A stretch of 64,000 nucleotides of DNA from Cornus controversa (lineage: Eukaryota > Streptophyta > Magnoliopsida > Cornales > Cornaceae), in contig CM048845.1 in NCBI GenBank assembly GCA_026545225.1, positions 77,268,033-77,332,032 on the forward strand, read 5' to 3'. The position numbers and the translations under genes were made by a program. Within the stretch, counting starts at the first letter, position 1, and each line of letters opens with the position of its first letter. Under the pieces are notes generated by a model, which did no database searches, was not told the DNA's origin, and saw only the letters and a program-made list of their open reading frames with translations. Shown piece after piece: positions 36,926 to 49,900 of the stretch.

Positions 36926-39900
36926 TTCTCTGAATGCTGTCCTATTATACTAAATTATTTCCTACTGTTTTTTTTATAACAGTTTTTATTTTTCCTTCTT
37001 TTTTTTTTGCTGTCCCTCTTTCTCTCTTTTCGTATTCTTCTTCTCTCTCACACTTTTTTTCTTTTTCTTCTCCTTTGGATCCTGTCCTAAATTATTTCCT
37101 GCTTTTTTTTTTTAAAAAAAAAAACAGTTTTTCTTATTTTATTTTATTTGCTGTCCCTCTCTCTCTGTCTGTCTTCCTTCTATTTCCTGCTGTTTTTTTT
37201 GTGCTTTGTTTGATTTTATAGTTCTTTTCTTGAATGACATGGTTGATGGATTTATTTTTTCATGTTTGATATGAATTTTCAAAAATATTGATTATGAGAT
37301 ATGAATTCTTTTATAGTAATTTAACTTTTCAATTGTGTGCCTCACTTCACTCAGGCTCACGCCTCACCTTGCGCCTGGGCTCCAAAGGACCTTTAGCACC
37401 TTAGTGGGCCTAGAGCCTTTGATAACACTGGGTGGTAAAATTATTCAGGGTTTGTAAAAATGCAGCAAAGGGTTAGGGTTTTGGATTATAATCCAATAAT
37501 AGGAGACTGCATCTTAGGGCCATTCAGGACTTTGACAATACTTGGTGGATGCTTGTGTTTTCTTTCTTTTGTGGACTAGGTTGGTTGCTTGGTGAAGAGT
37601 AGGGTTAGGGCTTGGTAGATGAGAATTTTAATGTGGTAACAGGTGAGAAGAAGTGAAGTAGGAAAAGAATATAGGAATCACTCCAATAAAAAAAATAATT
37701 ATCGAAAATTCTCTAAAGCTTGATCTTATCAAATTGAGCATTCCTTAACTGTATACAGACCTCTACATATTGTAAACAATCCTAACTTTATTACAAAACT
37801 TAGAAATTAAGATACATGTAACAGTAAAACCCAATACAAGCCCACTAAAATTTACAGTTACGGACCCAAATCACAATTTGATATCTCCCTGCCCAAAAAA
37901 ATAAAATAAAAAATAAAAGGAAAAGAGAGCACAAAAAACATTTATTAAAATAAACTAGCAGTAGATAAACTTAAAGAAACCCAATACTAGGATTTTGTAC
38001 ACAATTAAATATAAAACCTCTCAAATGTGCCCCACATCTCTAGAATGTGCCAAATCGAAGTTTTGTCCTTGAGCATCTTTTCCACCCCTTTTATACACTA
38101 CATAGAGGTGCTGTCACATGTCTCCAAGTCAATAATAAATGTGCCAGACATATATCTCATACCAATGCATATTCTGTTTTGCCCGGCCAGGCTACTCCAC
38201 ACATATTGAGTAATTTACGACACATATATACGTAGTAATTTTGGGGAATGAGTCACTGATGGAGGCTTTTACCCTACTTCGTCATCCTCAAGGGTTGGGG
38301 TACAAGAATTTAGGCTGCAAAGTCTGGGATACGTTACATTGGTTGGTCTTAATGGTCAATCTATTAATTTAAAACTCAATTAGATAATTCTCTAAGTGTT
38401 TTGTTGATCGTGAATTATAAAAAGCGGTATAGCACATCATTGCTGTTAGAAAATAAAATTATCTTTTACAACGATGGAGTTTCTTATGCATCATTTGTTT
38501 GTGGCATTGTATGAAATGTTTCTCTCCTTGTAAGCCTAATGGACTGGTTGTCGTTTAATATCTTCTGTAGGTTTTGGGGGTGTAGGAAATTTTGACTGCC
38601 AAGTATCATTTAAGTTGGGATCATGAATCATTCTTGAGTTTGATACATGTTATAAACATCACAAGAGATATTGACCTTATAAAGTCTGCAAACTTGTGAT
38701 TTCAGCTTTCTGTTGGGTAATTGGAGCTATCTGGTTGAGGAAGTGGACTTGTTGTAATTCATTATCACACGAACGCTGTGAAGTATCTATTGTTTAAAAA
38801 TTCCATTAAGGTCCAGTCTTAAATCTACTGAAACATGATAATTGCGGCTTGATTTGTTTCTAACCAGCTTTGAGGTCATCTTATTTTGAAACCGAGAACA
38901 GCCTTGAAATTGAAGGTTTTTGCTGGGATACATCACACTTAGGGTACGAAAAGTTTATAAATTCAAATTTGAATAGAATCATGAATGTTGAAGTGCCTTC
39001 TGTTCTACTCATGTTTCCTTCGACTACTAGTTGCCTTTACTTCGCATTGTTTACCTTCTCTTCTTCTTTTTGTTGGAATCTTTTCGTCATGCTTATTTTT
39101 CTCATCTACTTGAAATAGGAATCATAAGTATGTTAATCCTGGCTCCATTCATAATCAAAGAAATTGCTGGATGCTTTCTTTCGACTCATAGTTGATGTGT
39201 GTGTTGGCTCATATCACTGAAGGTTGATGAATGTCTCTGAGGTTTATAATCTCTCTGCAGCCTTGTGTAGAACCTTGCCACTGAGTTTCCATAATCTCGA
39301 GTTAAACCTATTGGAGTTGTTAATGTTCTGTGGTGGGGCTAACATTCTATCCATTATTTATTGCATTATCCATTACCACCAAGGCGTTTTATTTTATTTT
39401 TATATACAAAGCTGGTTTGAGAATCTTGAACCTCTCTAAATGTTTCCAGTCTAGATTCAGTCATAATACATAGTCTTGCACCCATTGTTGGTGACGACAC
39501 TGCTGTAGGGCTGGCAAAATTTTGGATCAAGACAAGTATGAGGTTGTTCAGGCACATTGGCTGTATTAAAGTGTTCCATATTTTGCTTGAGTTTGCCTGA
39601 ATTTGGGATACCTTTGTTTAACCTTGGCCTGAACTCTACTTGATCGGTTCATGAGCAACTAGGAAGCACGGACACACCTAAAAGGTCAAAGAATCCGTGT
39701 CGGACACGTATCGGACACCGACATACGTTGGACACACCCCGACACGTGTCGGACACGCCAAAATACGTGTCCTAATTTTTTTATTTTTGGACACACCACG
39801 GACACGGCATAGACACGCCAAGGACACGTGTCCGACACGCGTGTCATATCGTTAGGGAGTTTTTAGAAAGTTTTAAAAAGAAAGATAGTATAAAGTGTAA

Positions 39901-42900
39901 ATATGATGACTTTTTTGAAATTTTTTAATAAAATATGGCAGTCATAACATATAATATTTCAAATTTTTTTTTGTTTAGAAAACAACTATTATCATTATTG
40001 TGGAGCAGATTCAATTGTGTCGTCCTTTAAATGATAAATTTATTGTTGTTATAACTCATTAATTATTATGACTTGTGAATTTTTCTAGATTGATCTCATA
40101 TATATAAAAAGATATATTTATTAGTCACGTGTCCCCGCCGTGTCCGTATCCTAGTTTTTTAGGATTTGTCGTGTCGCTGTGTCCGTGTCGTGTCGTATCC
40201 GTGTCTCGTATCCGTATCGGTGCTTCTTAGATGAGCAATGCTTAGCTTGGTATGAATAGCATATGTTCACCTTCTTGGGAACATTTGCCACATTTTTAAT
40301 GGATGGAATGCTTTAAACGCTAAGGCTGCAATTTGATTTTAAAGTTATGTAGTGAAAGAAAAAAGATGAATTCACAAATGTGGGTGGGACCTAGGAGTGA
40401 AGTAGTCTCATTTTTTGTTCATGCGAATTGGCAGGTTAATTTATTACCAATTTTTAGTTCCACCTATTCATTCAGTAACCAAGCATGCATATCCTTTCGA
40501 TCAAACAATCAGAAGTAATTAAAAGAAGACACCTAGGTTTTCCATGGAAAACTCAATGGTGAAAACCACGGGACCTTGCCCAGATGCTAACCACTCAATG
40601 ACAAGAAAAGGCATAATTTTAGGTTACGAACTTTTACACAAATGTACCTCGGTTGATTTACTTTTGATCCAGTTTCATGTTGTGCAAGTCTAGGAGCTAT
40701 CCTGTCAACGAATCCAACTCCATGCAATATGCCTATCCTGTCAACGAATCCAACTCCATGCAATATGCCTTTCTCCAAGTGATCATCAGTATTTAGCTCT
40801 TGCTTTTCTATATGTGCCGCATGGCCGTCAATGAATCCACTTCCTCTATTATGTCTTCCATGTAGGCAACAAGTACTAGTCTTTGTATAACGATGTGAAG
40901 ATGCAATGTAAAGAACTGCTACTAGTCGTTCTTTAAAGCAACCACCAAGCAAGGCTCCAAGAATAATATGGAATGCACAGTTGCATGCACAAGTTTTGTA
41001 AGAATTTCTGCAAAAATTCTCAAACTGTGTGTGTTGAAGGCAATCTTAAGTAAACAACATTTGTGTGTATGTGTTTAAAGGAGCTAAAGTGTCATCAATG
41101 AGGGCACTGCAGTCTTTCCTGAAATAAGAAACTCGTATGACTCTGCAACTGTGGTAGCTTGGAGGAGTCCTATATTTTATGGGGGTCTATTCTGAACAAT
41201 CTAGGCATATGGGGATTGACCACAAATGCGACAGAGGGTTGATCCTTAGTTCTCAAGATCTCAAATTTATTATAATTGATCTCCAATGCTATGGGGATTG
41301 GTCGAAAGGATTTAAATATAATAACAACACAAATTTACAGTTAAGATAACTTTGAAACACTTTTTTTTTTGTTTTGGGGGGGGGGGGGGGGGGAGTTTCA
41401 AAGTCTACTAAGGTCAACCATATTAACATTATTTCAATTTAGTATTATGGTCTTCTCAGTTAATCTTATTGTTACCTAAGTTTGTGTGATTCAAGTAAAT
41501 GAAGACTGTCTACTCATATTATCTTTATGATCTTGATGGAGTCCTCAATCTTCAGTTTACAATCATGCCTTCTCAGACAAACAATAGGTAATAAATCAAC
41601 TTGACATACAGACTGATCAAAACAACATATTACTAGACCAACTACAGGTCTATGACCATCATTTTAATCACAGAATCTGTCAAGAAATAAACACTAGGTC
41701 CTAACAAGATTGTTGAGTTTTAAAGGAGAATTTTCGCGATTCATACTAATTATATGTAAGAGGAATGACTATTGGAATTGGATTGAGAGATGAGGGATAG
41801 GATTACCTATTTGGGATTAATGAACTTGAAAGGAGGTGATTGATTGTGGTTATTTCATGGATTTGAAATTAACATTTTTGAGAGAATTTCATTTGTGTAT
41901 TTGGAGCCTCAAAAATGCTTTTTGAAATCCTTTAGAGGATTAGAATGTTCTTATTGCTTCTTATCTCCTCAAAGAATTTGAAAAATTGCTTTTGGAAGTC
42001 CCTTTATGGCCTCATATCCTTTCCCAAATCCCTTTGCTGAAACACAGCCAATGCATTCACATCCAAGTCCATCCCTCTTAAATCCATCAAACCAAACACA
42101 AACTAAGAGACCTCACCCTTTTCCAACACAGGTTAATGGACTTCACTCATTTTGAGGGCGAAGATTTGAAACGCAGACTAAGAGACTTCATCCATTACGA
42201 GGGGCCATTTGTTGTACTCTTTGTTTCTTTCTCTCCTCCTTCTATCTGATTTCTCTCTTTGAAGAAGGATATCATATCATTCATTTCCTATTTCTTCTCA
42301 TTTTCCTCGTTAATAGAATTCTAGTTTCTAAAAAGAAACCGGGAATGGGTTGATAGTTGGATTAGAAGGTATGTAAGAAGAATTCCTAAATTGGTGTGTA
42401 GTTTCGCTGATATGGAGTCATAATTTTTTTGTAATCTTATTGAATGATAGTTTTTTTTATTTTTATTATCCCACTTTCTTTTAATATATGATTATTTTAA
42501 AATGATATAAAGTAAGTTTTTCATTTAGTAATTGAGCGTGTGGTGAAGATGTCTCTTCACTTTTAATAATCATAATATAAGATAAGCTCAAATGAGCCCT
42601 ATTGCGAGCTTTGCTTGAGTTCTTCAAGAACAACTATGGTTCATTCCAGCTTATTAGCCATTGGATCGAATGGTGTTACACAACCGATGATCATACTTTT
42701 TTCAATTAAGATTATTTATTTTGTTTTCACTTTTTTTTTCCATTTGATGTTGTTTCTCTTTATAATAAGCCATTGAGCTCCTCCAATTTTCTTCGTGGAA
42801 CTTCCCTCTCTTCCGTTGTTATGTCATTTTCTTTCTCTTATTGAATGACTAAATATTTGGCAATGAGAATATTAGTAAAAGTTATTTTTATTTAATGTTC

Positions 42901-45900
42901 ATTTTGTTTCTTCTGATAATTGTTTGATTTTGGATGCTACATTTTGATTGATTTGCTTGTAACTTCTTCCTTTTTACTCGTGAATAATAAATCAAATATT
43001 TTTTATAATTATGGTAAACTTTGTTTGTACATGTTTATGAATTTGTTACTTGCTTTGTTTATATGAATTAAATGATTTACCAACTGTTTTTTTGGGACTA
43101 TATTAGATGGATATTGGAGTCGGATTGTTTGTATTGGCAAATTCAATAGTTTCACGACAAGCACGAGGCATCTCAACAATGTGAGTGACTATGTTCGTGT
43201 CTTTAAAATTTTCTTTTGATGTCATCTTATGAACCAACAAGGAGAAAGCTCTTCCTTTCACGAGAGTTATGCCAGCCATTTCAGTGCATCCTTCAGTGGT
43301 ATATTTCTTATGAATGTGAAGTGCCTTTTTCCCATGGCCATTTATGTGAATATGGTATGTGGATTTTTGAAATCTGCACCACTTGTTTCCCGTTACTTTT
43401 TTTCCTTTCCTCCGCACAACACATTGGAATGAACTTCTTAGATTCAAACACTATAGTTGCCTTTGTTTGAATCTTTGTTATAGGGAGCAATGAGTATAAG
43501 GATGTTCTTGAGGCCCAGGGGCGGAGACCTCCCCCCCCCGAAAAATAAAATAAAAATTTAACACTTATTTATTGGCCCAAAAATAGAATGTTTGAAAATA
43601 AATTTAACTTGTTTCCCCTTGAAGCTCATACAAAATATCAACGACCCTTTTAGCCATACTTTTGAAAGCCCAAATCTTGTGAAACAAAAATTAAGTTTAT
43701 TATTATTGTAGTCTTTACCATAACAAGGATTGCAAGGGATAGGCATGTTTTGGTTGCCCACTGCTATCATCTTGGTGACGGGAGGTTGACTTGGGACATG
43801 CAGTTCGAGAGGCTCTTGCTTGATTGGGAGGTAGAGGATATGGATGAGTTCTTGGCTATGCTTTATAGCCAGTCTATTTCCATGGTGGGGTTGGATGAGT
43901 GGGTGTGAACGGGTTCAAGCAAGGGGAGATTTGAGGTCCGGTCTTTCTATCGCTAGATGTTCGATATTTAAAGGGCTTCCTTTCCATGGAAAGGAATTTG
44001 GTGTTCAAAAGTCCCTTTGAAAGTTGCATTCTTCGGATGGACAACTTTGGGGAGGATCCTGACCATTGATAATCTGAGAAGGCAGCTTCAGTGTCAGATA
44101 TTTGGCAATTGGTGTTGTTTGTGTAAGAGGGATGAGAAGATGGTAGATCATCTCCTCTTGCATTGCCTTATGGCAAGGGATGGATGGGATTTGTTGTGCG
44201 CCATCTTTGGGATCCAGTGGGTCATGCCAAAGACCTCGAGGAGCTTGATTGATGCTTGGGACGGCTACCGAGTCAGGTCTTAGGTTTGTGATGCGTGGAG
44301 GACAATCCCCCTTTGTGTTTTGTGGGCTCTTTGGAGTGAGGAAAAAGAGATCCTTTGATGGGGTGGAATCTCCTTGGGGTTGTGTTTAGATTTCTGTTGG
44401 GGTTGTGTTTAGATTTCTGTTCTTAGTTCTCTTTTCTTTTGAGTTCAGGGCTCTAATTGTAAATGGATAGAGATTCTTTTGAATTTTGTGGATAGCTTGA
44501 GGCTATAGGTTTTTGTGCAGTTTGTTCTGGGCTGCATCCCCCTTTTGGGCGCTCTTTAATGATATTTGTCCAAAAAAAAATCGTTACTTCATTTACATAT
44601 AAACATGCATGTATAGTATCCATTATATGAATTCAAAACAGAAAGGAGAAAATTATACTAATATCCCCTTAGGTTTAATAAAAATGCATGAACTTTTCTG
44701 CGTTGACATTTTCGTACGATGATGTTTACAATAAAAAATATTAGAATTATATGATAATCTCCATCAGCGAGTCTCGACTCTTATGGAGGTGTTGTGAGAG
44801 CCAAATGGCAAGAATGCCAACAACAATAAATATATTTTATATGCTAATACTTTTAATTGTCACTTGTTAAATGAAAAATCTATAACTACTCATTGTATAA
44901 ATTACTAAAGTACTTTTTTTTATCCCATAGTCGTGTGTTGTTAAATGTTGCAAGATTTTGTTTAGTTAAAATTGGTTATTTTTAATCTTTCATAATTGAT
45001 TTTTTGAAAAATATTTTCTAGGAAAATTGATTCTTTAAAAATGTTTTTTCTTTACGTTTTCTTTTTTATATTATTTTATATCTGTTACTTATCAATTCCT
45101 CTTTTTTATGTTTTTCCTTCTCAGATCAGTTTTCAATCTATTTATTTAGGTTTTATTTTTCTCATTTTTGTATTATATTTTTTCAATATACACACACACA
45201 CACACACACTAAGACTAATATTGTATAAAAAATTATATTACATTCATTTTTAAAATTTTCAAAATTTTTTTACATGATCCTAGTCCGGCCTCCAAAATCA
45301 AAATTCTTGGCTTCACCCCTGTTGAGGCCTTATGATGTTTGCTTTAGAAACAACACTAGGCAGGCCGAAAGAAACCACTATCAGTGGTACCACAACCTTA
45401 GACTTTATTGGTGTAGGATTGGAATTGTAGTTCTCATTCTATATATTCTTTTTTTCCTAGTTGGTACACACACCCGCCCCCAAAGTAATTCTCATTCTAT
45501 TGTTTGGTTGCAACCATAGAATGATGTAGGAATGGATCATTCATATTTTAGTGTTTGGTTGAACTATTTTAAAAGTTAAAACAGAATGAGTTTTAAATTA
45601 ATTTATCTAAATTACTCATGTTAGTAAAAAACTAAATTAAATTAATAGTGACATATATTTGGGTTGTTATATAATTAAGGGTAAATTACACTAACCTCCC
45701 CCGCGGTTTGGCCTAATGACACGCGGCATCAAACTAATGCATTATCTTGCACCGAACTCCCTTCTAACGGATTTGGCAAAACAGACTTTAAAAATAGGGT
45801 GATTTTACTGATTTACCGTTATATATTGTTGTTAAAAATAATAAAATATCTGGGTTTATGAAATTACCATTTTACCCACATATAAAAAAAAAATTTCATC

Positions 45901-46105
45901 TTCCCTCTCTTCCTTCTCTCTCCTTTCTCCACCTATGGCCTTTACCTATGCCATCTCCTCCTCCCACCACTGCCACAACCATCTCTCTTCTTCCTTCAAT
46001 TCTCTCTCTTTCATCGCCGCCACCCCGACCACTTGAAACAGAGCTCGAGGGCATTAAAGTTACCAGAAACAGGTTGAAAAGCAAGCGAGAGAGACGTGTT
46101 TATAT

Positions 46106-46144
<39 letters not shown>

Positions 46145-46889
46145 ATAGACCCACAATTTGGTTCGATAATCTGATCTGCTTTCTATATATATAAGTTACT
46201 TTCACCCTTAGTATCAATATGAACAATGATTATGAAGCTCTTGTACAGCTAAATGATCTCTCCTTCAATTACCTTGAAAGTGACTGATTTCTTTTCTTCA
46301 TCTATGGCTTCAATTACCTCGGCAGTCTTTTCTTTTCGATCTATATATGATATTGCATTAAATGAGTAAATAGAAGAAAAATGCATAAAAATGTGAAACT
46401 CTCTTGGGGATCGATCTTTATGCAAACACTAGATAAACACAATTGTTCTTCGAATGGAAATTCATGCCACCCCATTTCCAGGGACCGATTCTTTCATATG
46501 GTTTGAATGTCAAATTCATTAATTTATACACTGAATCTTTACTAATATTTTTTTTCAAATGTATGAAAAAAGGTAAATCTTGACTCTTGAAATCGAAAAC
46601 TTACCGACAAATCATTAAAGCACCAAAAATCAATGTGAGATTTCCATTCACAGGTTAAAAAAAAAATTGTCCCCTTTTATCTACTTGAATTCTCATCTCC
46701 ATTCACAGTATATTAAAGATGATTTTTTCATGACTTCTCTATTTCAGGCAAAAGCGAATCTTCGGTACCATTCGTAACCCAAATGTACCAGCAAAGACAG
46801 CCACCGAAAAGTCTAAAAGGAAACCCTCAATTGGGATTTCCCAAAAAAAAAAACCCAAATTTAGCCCAAACGACAACTAATGGTGAAAC

Positions 46890-46962
<73 letters not shown>

Positions 46963-49900
46963 TGTGGCTTTGGACTCTGGTTGTGGATCTTGGAATTGAA
47001 AGATTTGGTGGGTTGAAATGGGTGAGGAGGCTTCCATTGATGGATTTGAGGGGTGTTTCGTGGATGGAGTCGAGGCCTATTCCTTCTTGGGTTTGGTGGT
47101 ATCATCGTCCATTGGCTTGGAGACAATGGTTTGATGGTGAAATCGGGAGACGGTGTGGGTACTTCGGGTTCTGGGGGAATGAGAGGGGCAATCGCTGTCG
47201 GCGGTTTTCGGTGGTGGAGATGATAGGCATCCGCCATCTTCGGTACTTGCACCTTTAATGGGTTTTGGTTTATACATATATATATATATATAGATAAATT
47301 GTTGCATAAGCATTTACTGCTGTAGACATGTAATATATATAAGATGATAAATATAATATTATATTATTATATATAATATAATTTTTTGTAATGTCATAAT
47401 AGATATTATATATTATATAATGCTTAAAATATTATATTTTTATTTATTATTTTTCTATATAATATGTAATATATTTGATTTAATGTGTCTATAACTTATA
47501 TTCTATAAAATATTACGTAAACTATATTATAAATTTAACACGTTATACATTATATATCTAATTTATGATAAACTTTATAATAAGCATATATTATAATTAT
47601 ATTAATATCTTAAACATCATGTAATGTAATTAGAAATGCGGAGAAATGCTTTAGAATCGAAAGGATTGAGAATTAGTCGAACTAAAACAGAGTATATGAA
47701 GTGTAAATTTAACAAAGATTCGGATATTGAGAATATGATGATAGCACTTCAAATCCAAAAGATTACTCAAAACGACCAATTTCGGTACCTAGGATCGATA
47801 ATACAAAGTGATGGAAAGATAGATAGCGATAAAACTAGTAGAATTGGTGCGGGTTGGACAAAATGGAGGCATGCTAGTGGGATATTATGTGATAAAAGAA
47901 TAACACATAAGCTGAAGGAAAAAAATTGTAGGACCATTGTTAGACCAACTATGTTATATGAGACAGAGTGTTGGGCCCTAAAAACCGTGGGAGGGGGGGG
48001 GGGGGTGGTGGCGGGCTAACGCCTTCATTTTGCGAAAGTAAGAATGTTAAGGTGGATGAAAGAAAAATTAGGTGTAACACCCATTGGTGGAAAAATTAGA
48101 GAGAGTAGACTTAGATGGTTTGGACACATATATCGGAGACCTAGAGACATGCCGGTGAAGTGAGGAAGACTAGTTGTAATAGAAGGTAAGAGACGGAGAG
48201 GGCGACCAAAAATAACATTGGATGAGGTGATTAAAAATGACTTTAAAAAGTTAAATATGGTAGGAGAAATGACAAGTAATAGAAAAGATTGGAGAAAAAG
48301 GATTCATGTGGCCAACCCCGTTTAAATGGGATAAAGGCAAGGATGACAATAATGATATAAAATGTTTGTTTAATTTATTATATAGTATGCTATATTCACG
48401 GAACTTATTAATATTAAAATATCATATATTATTATCTATTCTTATATCATATTTATCAATCTTTATTATAAATATTAAATAATAATAATAAATTTAATAT
48501 ATATTATGTAATAGTATAAATGGTACTTTATATTATATCATACACTAAAGTATTTCTTATTGTTTGGTGGGAAGTGTTAGAGTCTTTGATCTTATCAGTT
48601 TATGATATTCACTTGTAGTTTGGTTTTGATTTTATTTCAGTGTGCTGCAGTTTGTAACTGCTATAGGGTCTTTTGAACTTCTTTTGGCTTTGCTTGTATT
48701 CCCAAGGGTATGCCCTTGTTGTCTTCTGAACTTTATTGTCCATATTCATATATTTTTTCACTTTACCCAGGGAGAAAAAGTATTTATTATTTGTTATATA
48801 TGAATTATAATTATATATTTATTTTACATAGTATTTATACATTATACAATAATATATGTTATATATTATATTATATATAATTATCATATTTTAATTAATT
48901 TATATTTTATAATATTATATATTTTATTACATACAAGATATATTATTTAATTTTTATTTATTTATTATGATATATTATATGTTAAATATATTGTATATAT
49001 ATCACATATTATTTTATATGTATTGTTATACATAATGTGTATATATACATGTTTGGTTAAGGGCATTTTTGCCTTGGCATATCTTATTTTGATTATCTAA
49101 TAGAATGGAATACCCATTTCCTAACTCTTGAAGAAGAATGAGCATTCCTACTTTGTTGTGAACTACCAAAGTGTAGAAAGGCAATGAAAAACTAGAATGG
49201 ATATTCCATTCCATCGTGCCAAATGCATTCCAGATGCTTTAGAACAACTCCTTTATGTGATATTAAGGTTTTTTTTTTTATCAGGTAAGTAGAACCACAC
49301 ACGCACACTGCATCCACTGAGGCTTGAACCTTGGACCTCCCTTTGAAAAGCCAGGGCCTTTATTCCGCTGCACAATTGGTCTTTGGCTATGCGATACTAA
49401 GGTTGGTCTAACATAAGTTTAATCTCAATCACTCAGCAATGAACTCTAACTGAAAGTGGCCAGGAATGAGTACCTATCCCTTACGGGAATTGAACCCGTG
49501 TCTTCGACATGAAAAGATGATATCCTAACCAATGGATGAAAGGAACCAAAAAGCAATTCTTCATATACCTCAGCTCCGAGAATAGAAGTGGTTCGTTCCG
49601 TTTCTATACACAATTCAAGATTTGTTTGTGTTCATGTTGGCAATTTCTGACTTCCCAACAAAAAAAAAATGTTGGCGATTTCTGATTTGAATTCGGCGGG
49701 TCGTCCCCTCTCCTACTGGTTCTCCCTCCGACCCAGTGATACACAATGGGCTATTATTCTTTCTTGCAAAAGAAGCTAATCTAAAGTGACTAAACATCCA
49801 TTAAATTGTCACATGACTCAATAAAGATCATGTGATTTTTTAAAGTGGAGGTAGGATGACCAAAGTACCTCTGATTAGAACTTAAATGACCGATCAATAA

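Noticed and set aside
36676..37221. Open frames of Ser/Leu/Phe runs
   Set aside because: Produced by the (CT)n and T-rich interior of the hAT-like element.
43103..43490. Open frames around GWT1 exon 8 as a longer exon
   Set aside because: The conserved reading ends at the GTGAGT donor at 43181; downstream translations do not resemble the family.
45041..45253. Membrane-protein-like Phe/Leu/Tyr open frame
   Set aside because: Arises from T-rich DNA near the end of the hAT-like element, with a CA repeat at its end.
47990..48005. Poly-Gly coding at a G run in LINE copy D
   Set aside because: Most likely a slippage frameshift in a dead LINE; the LINE protein resumes in another frame downstream.
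48641..48720. Possible extra GWT1 exon after TTTATTTCAG
   Set aside because: Exon 8 and exon 9 already join in frame with family-conserved residues on both sides; this stretch adds no recognisable GWT1 sequence.
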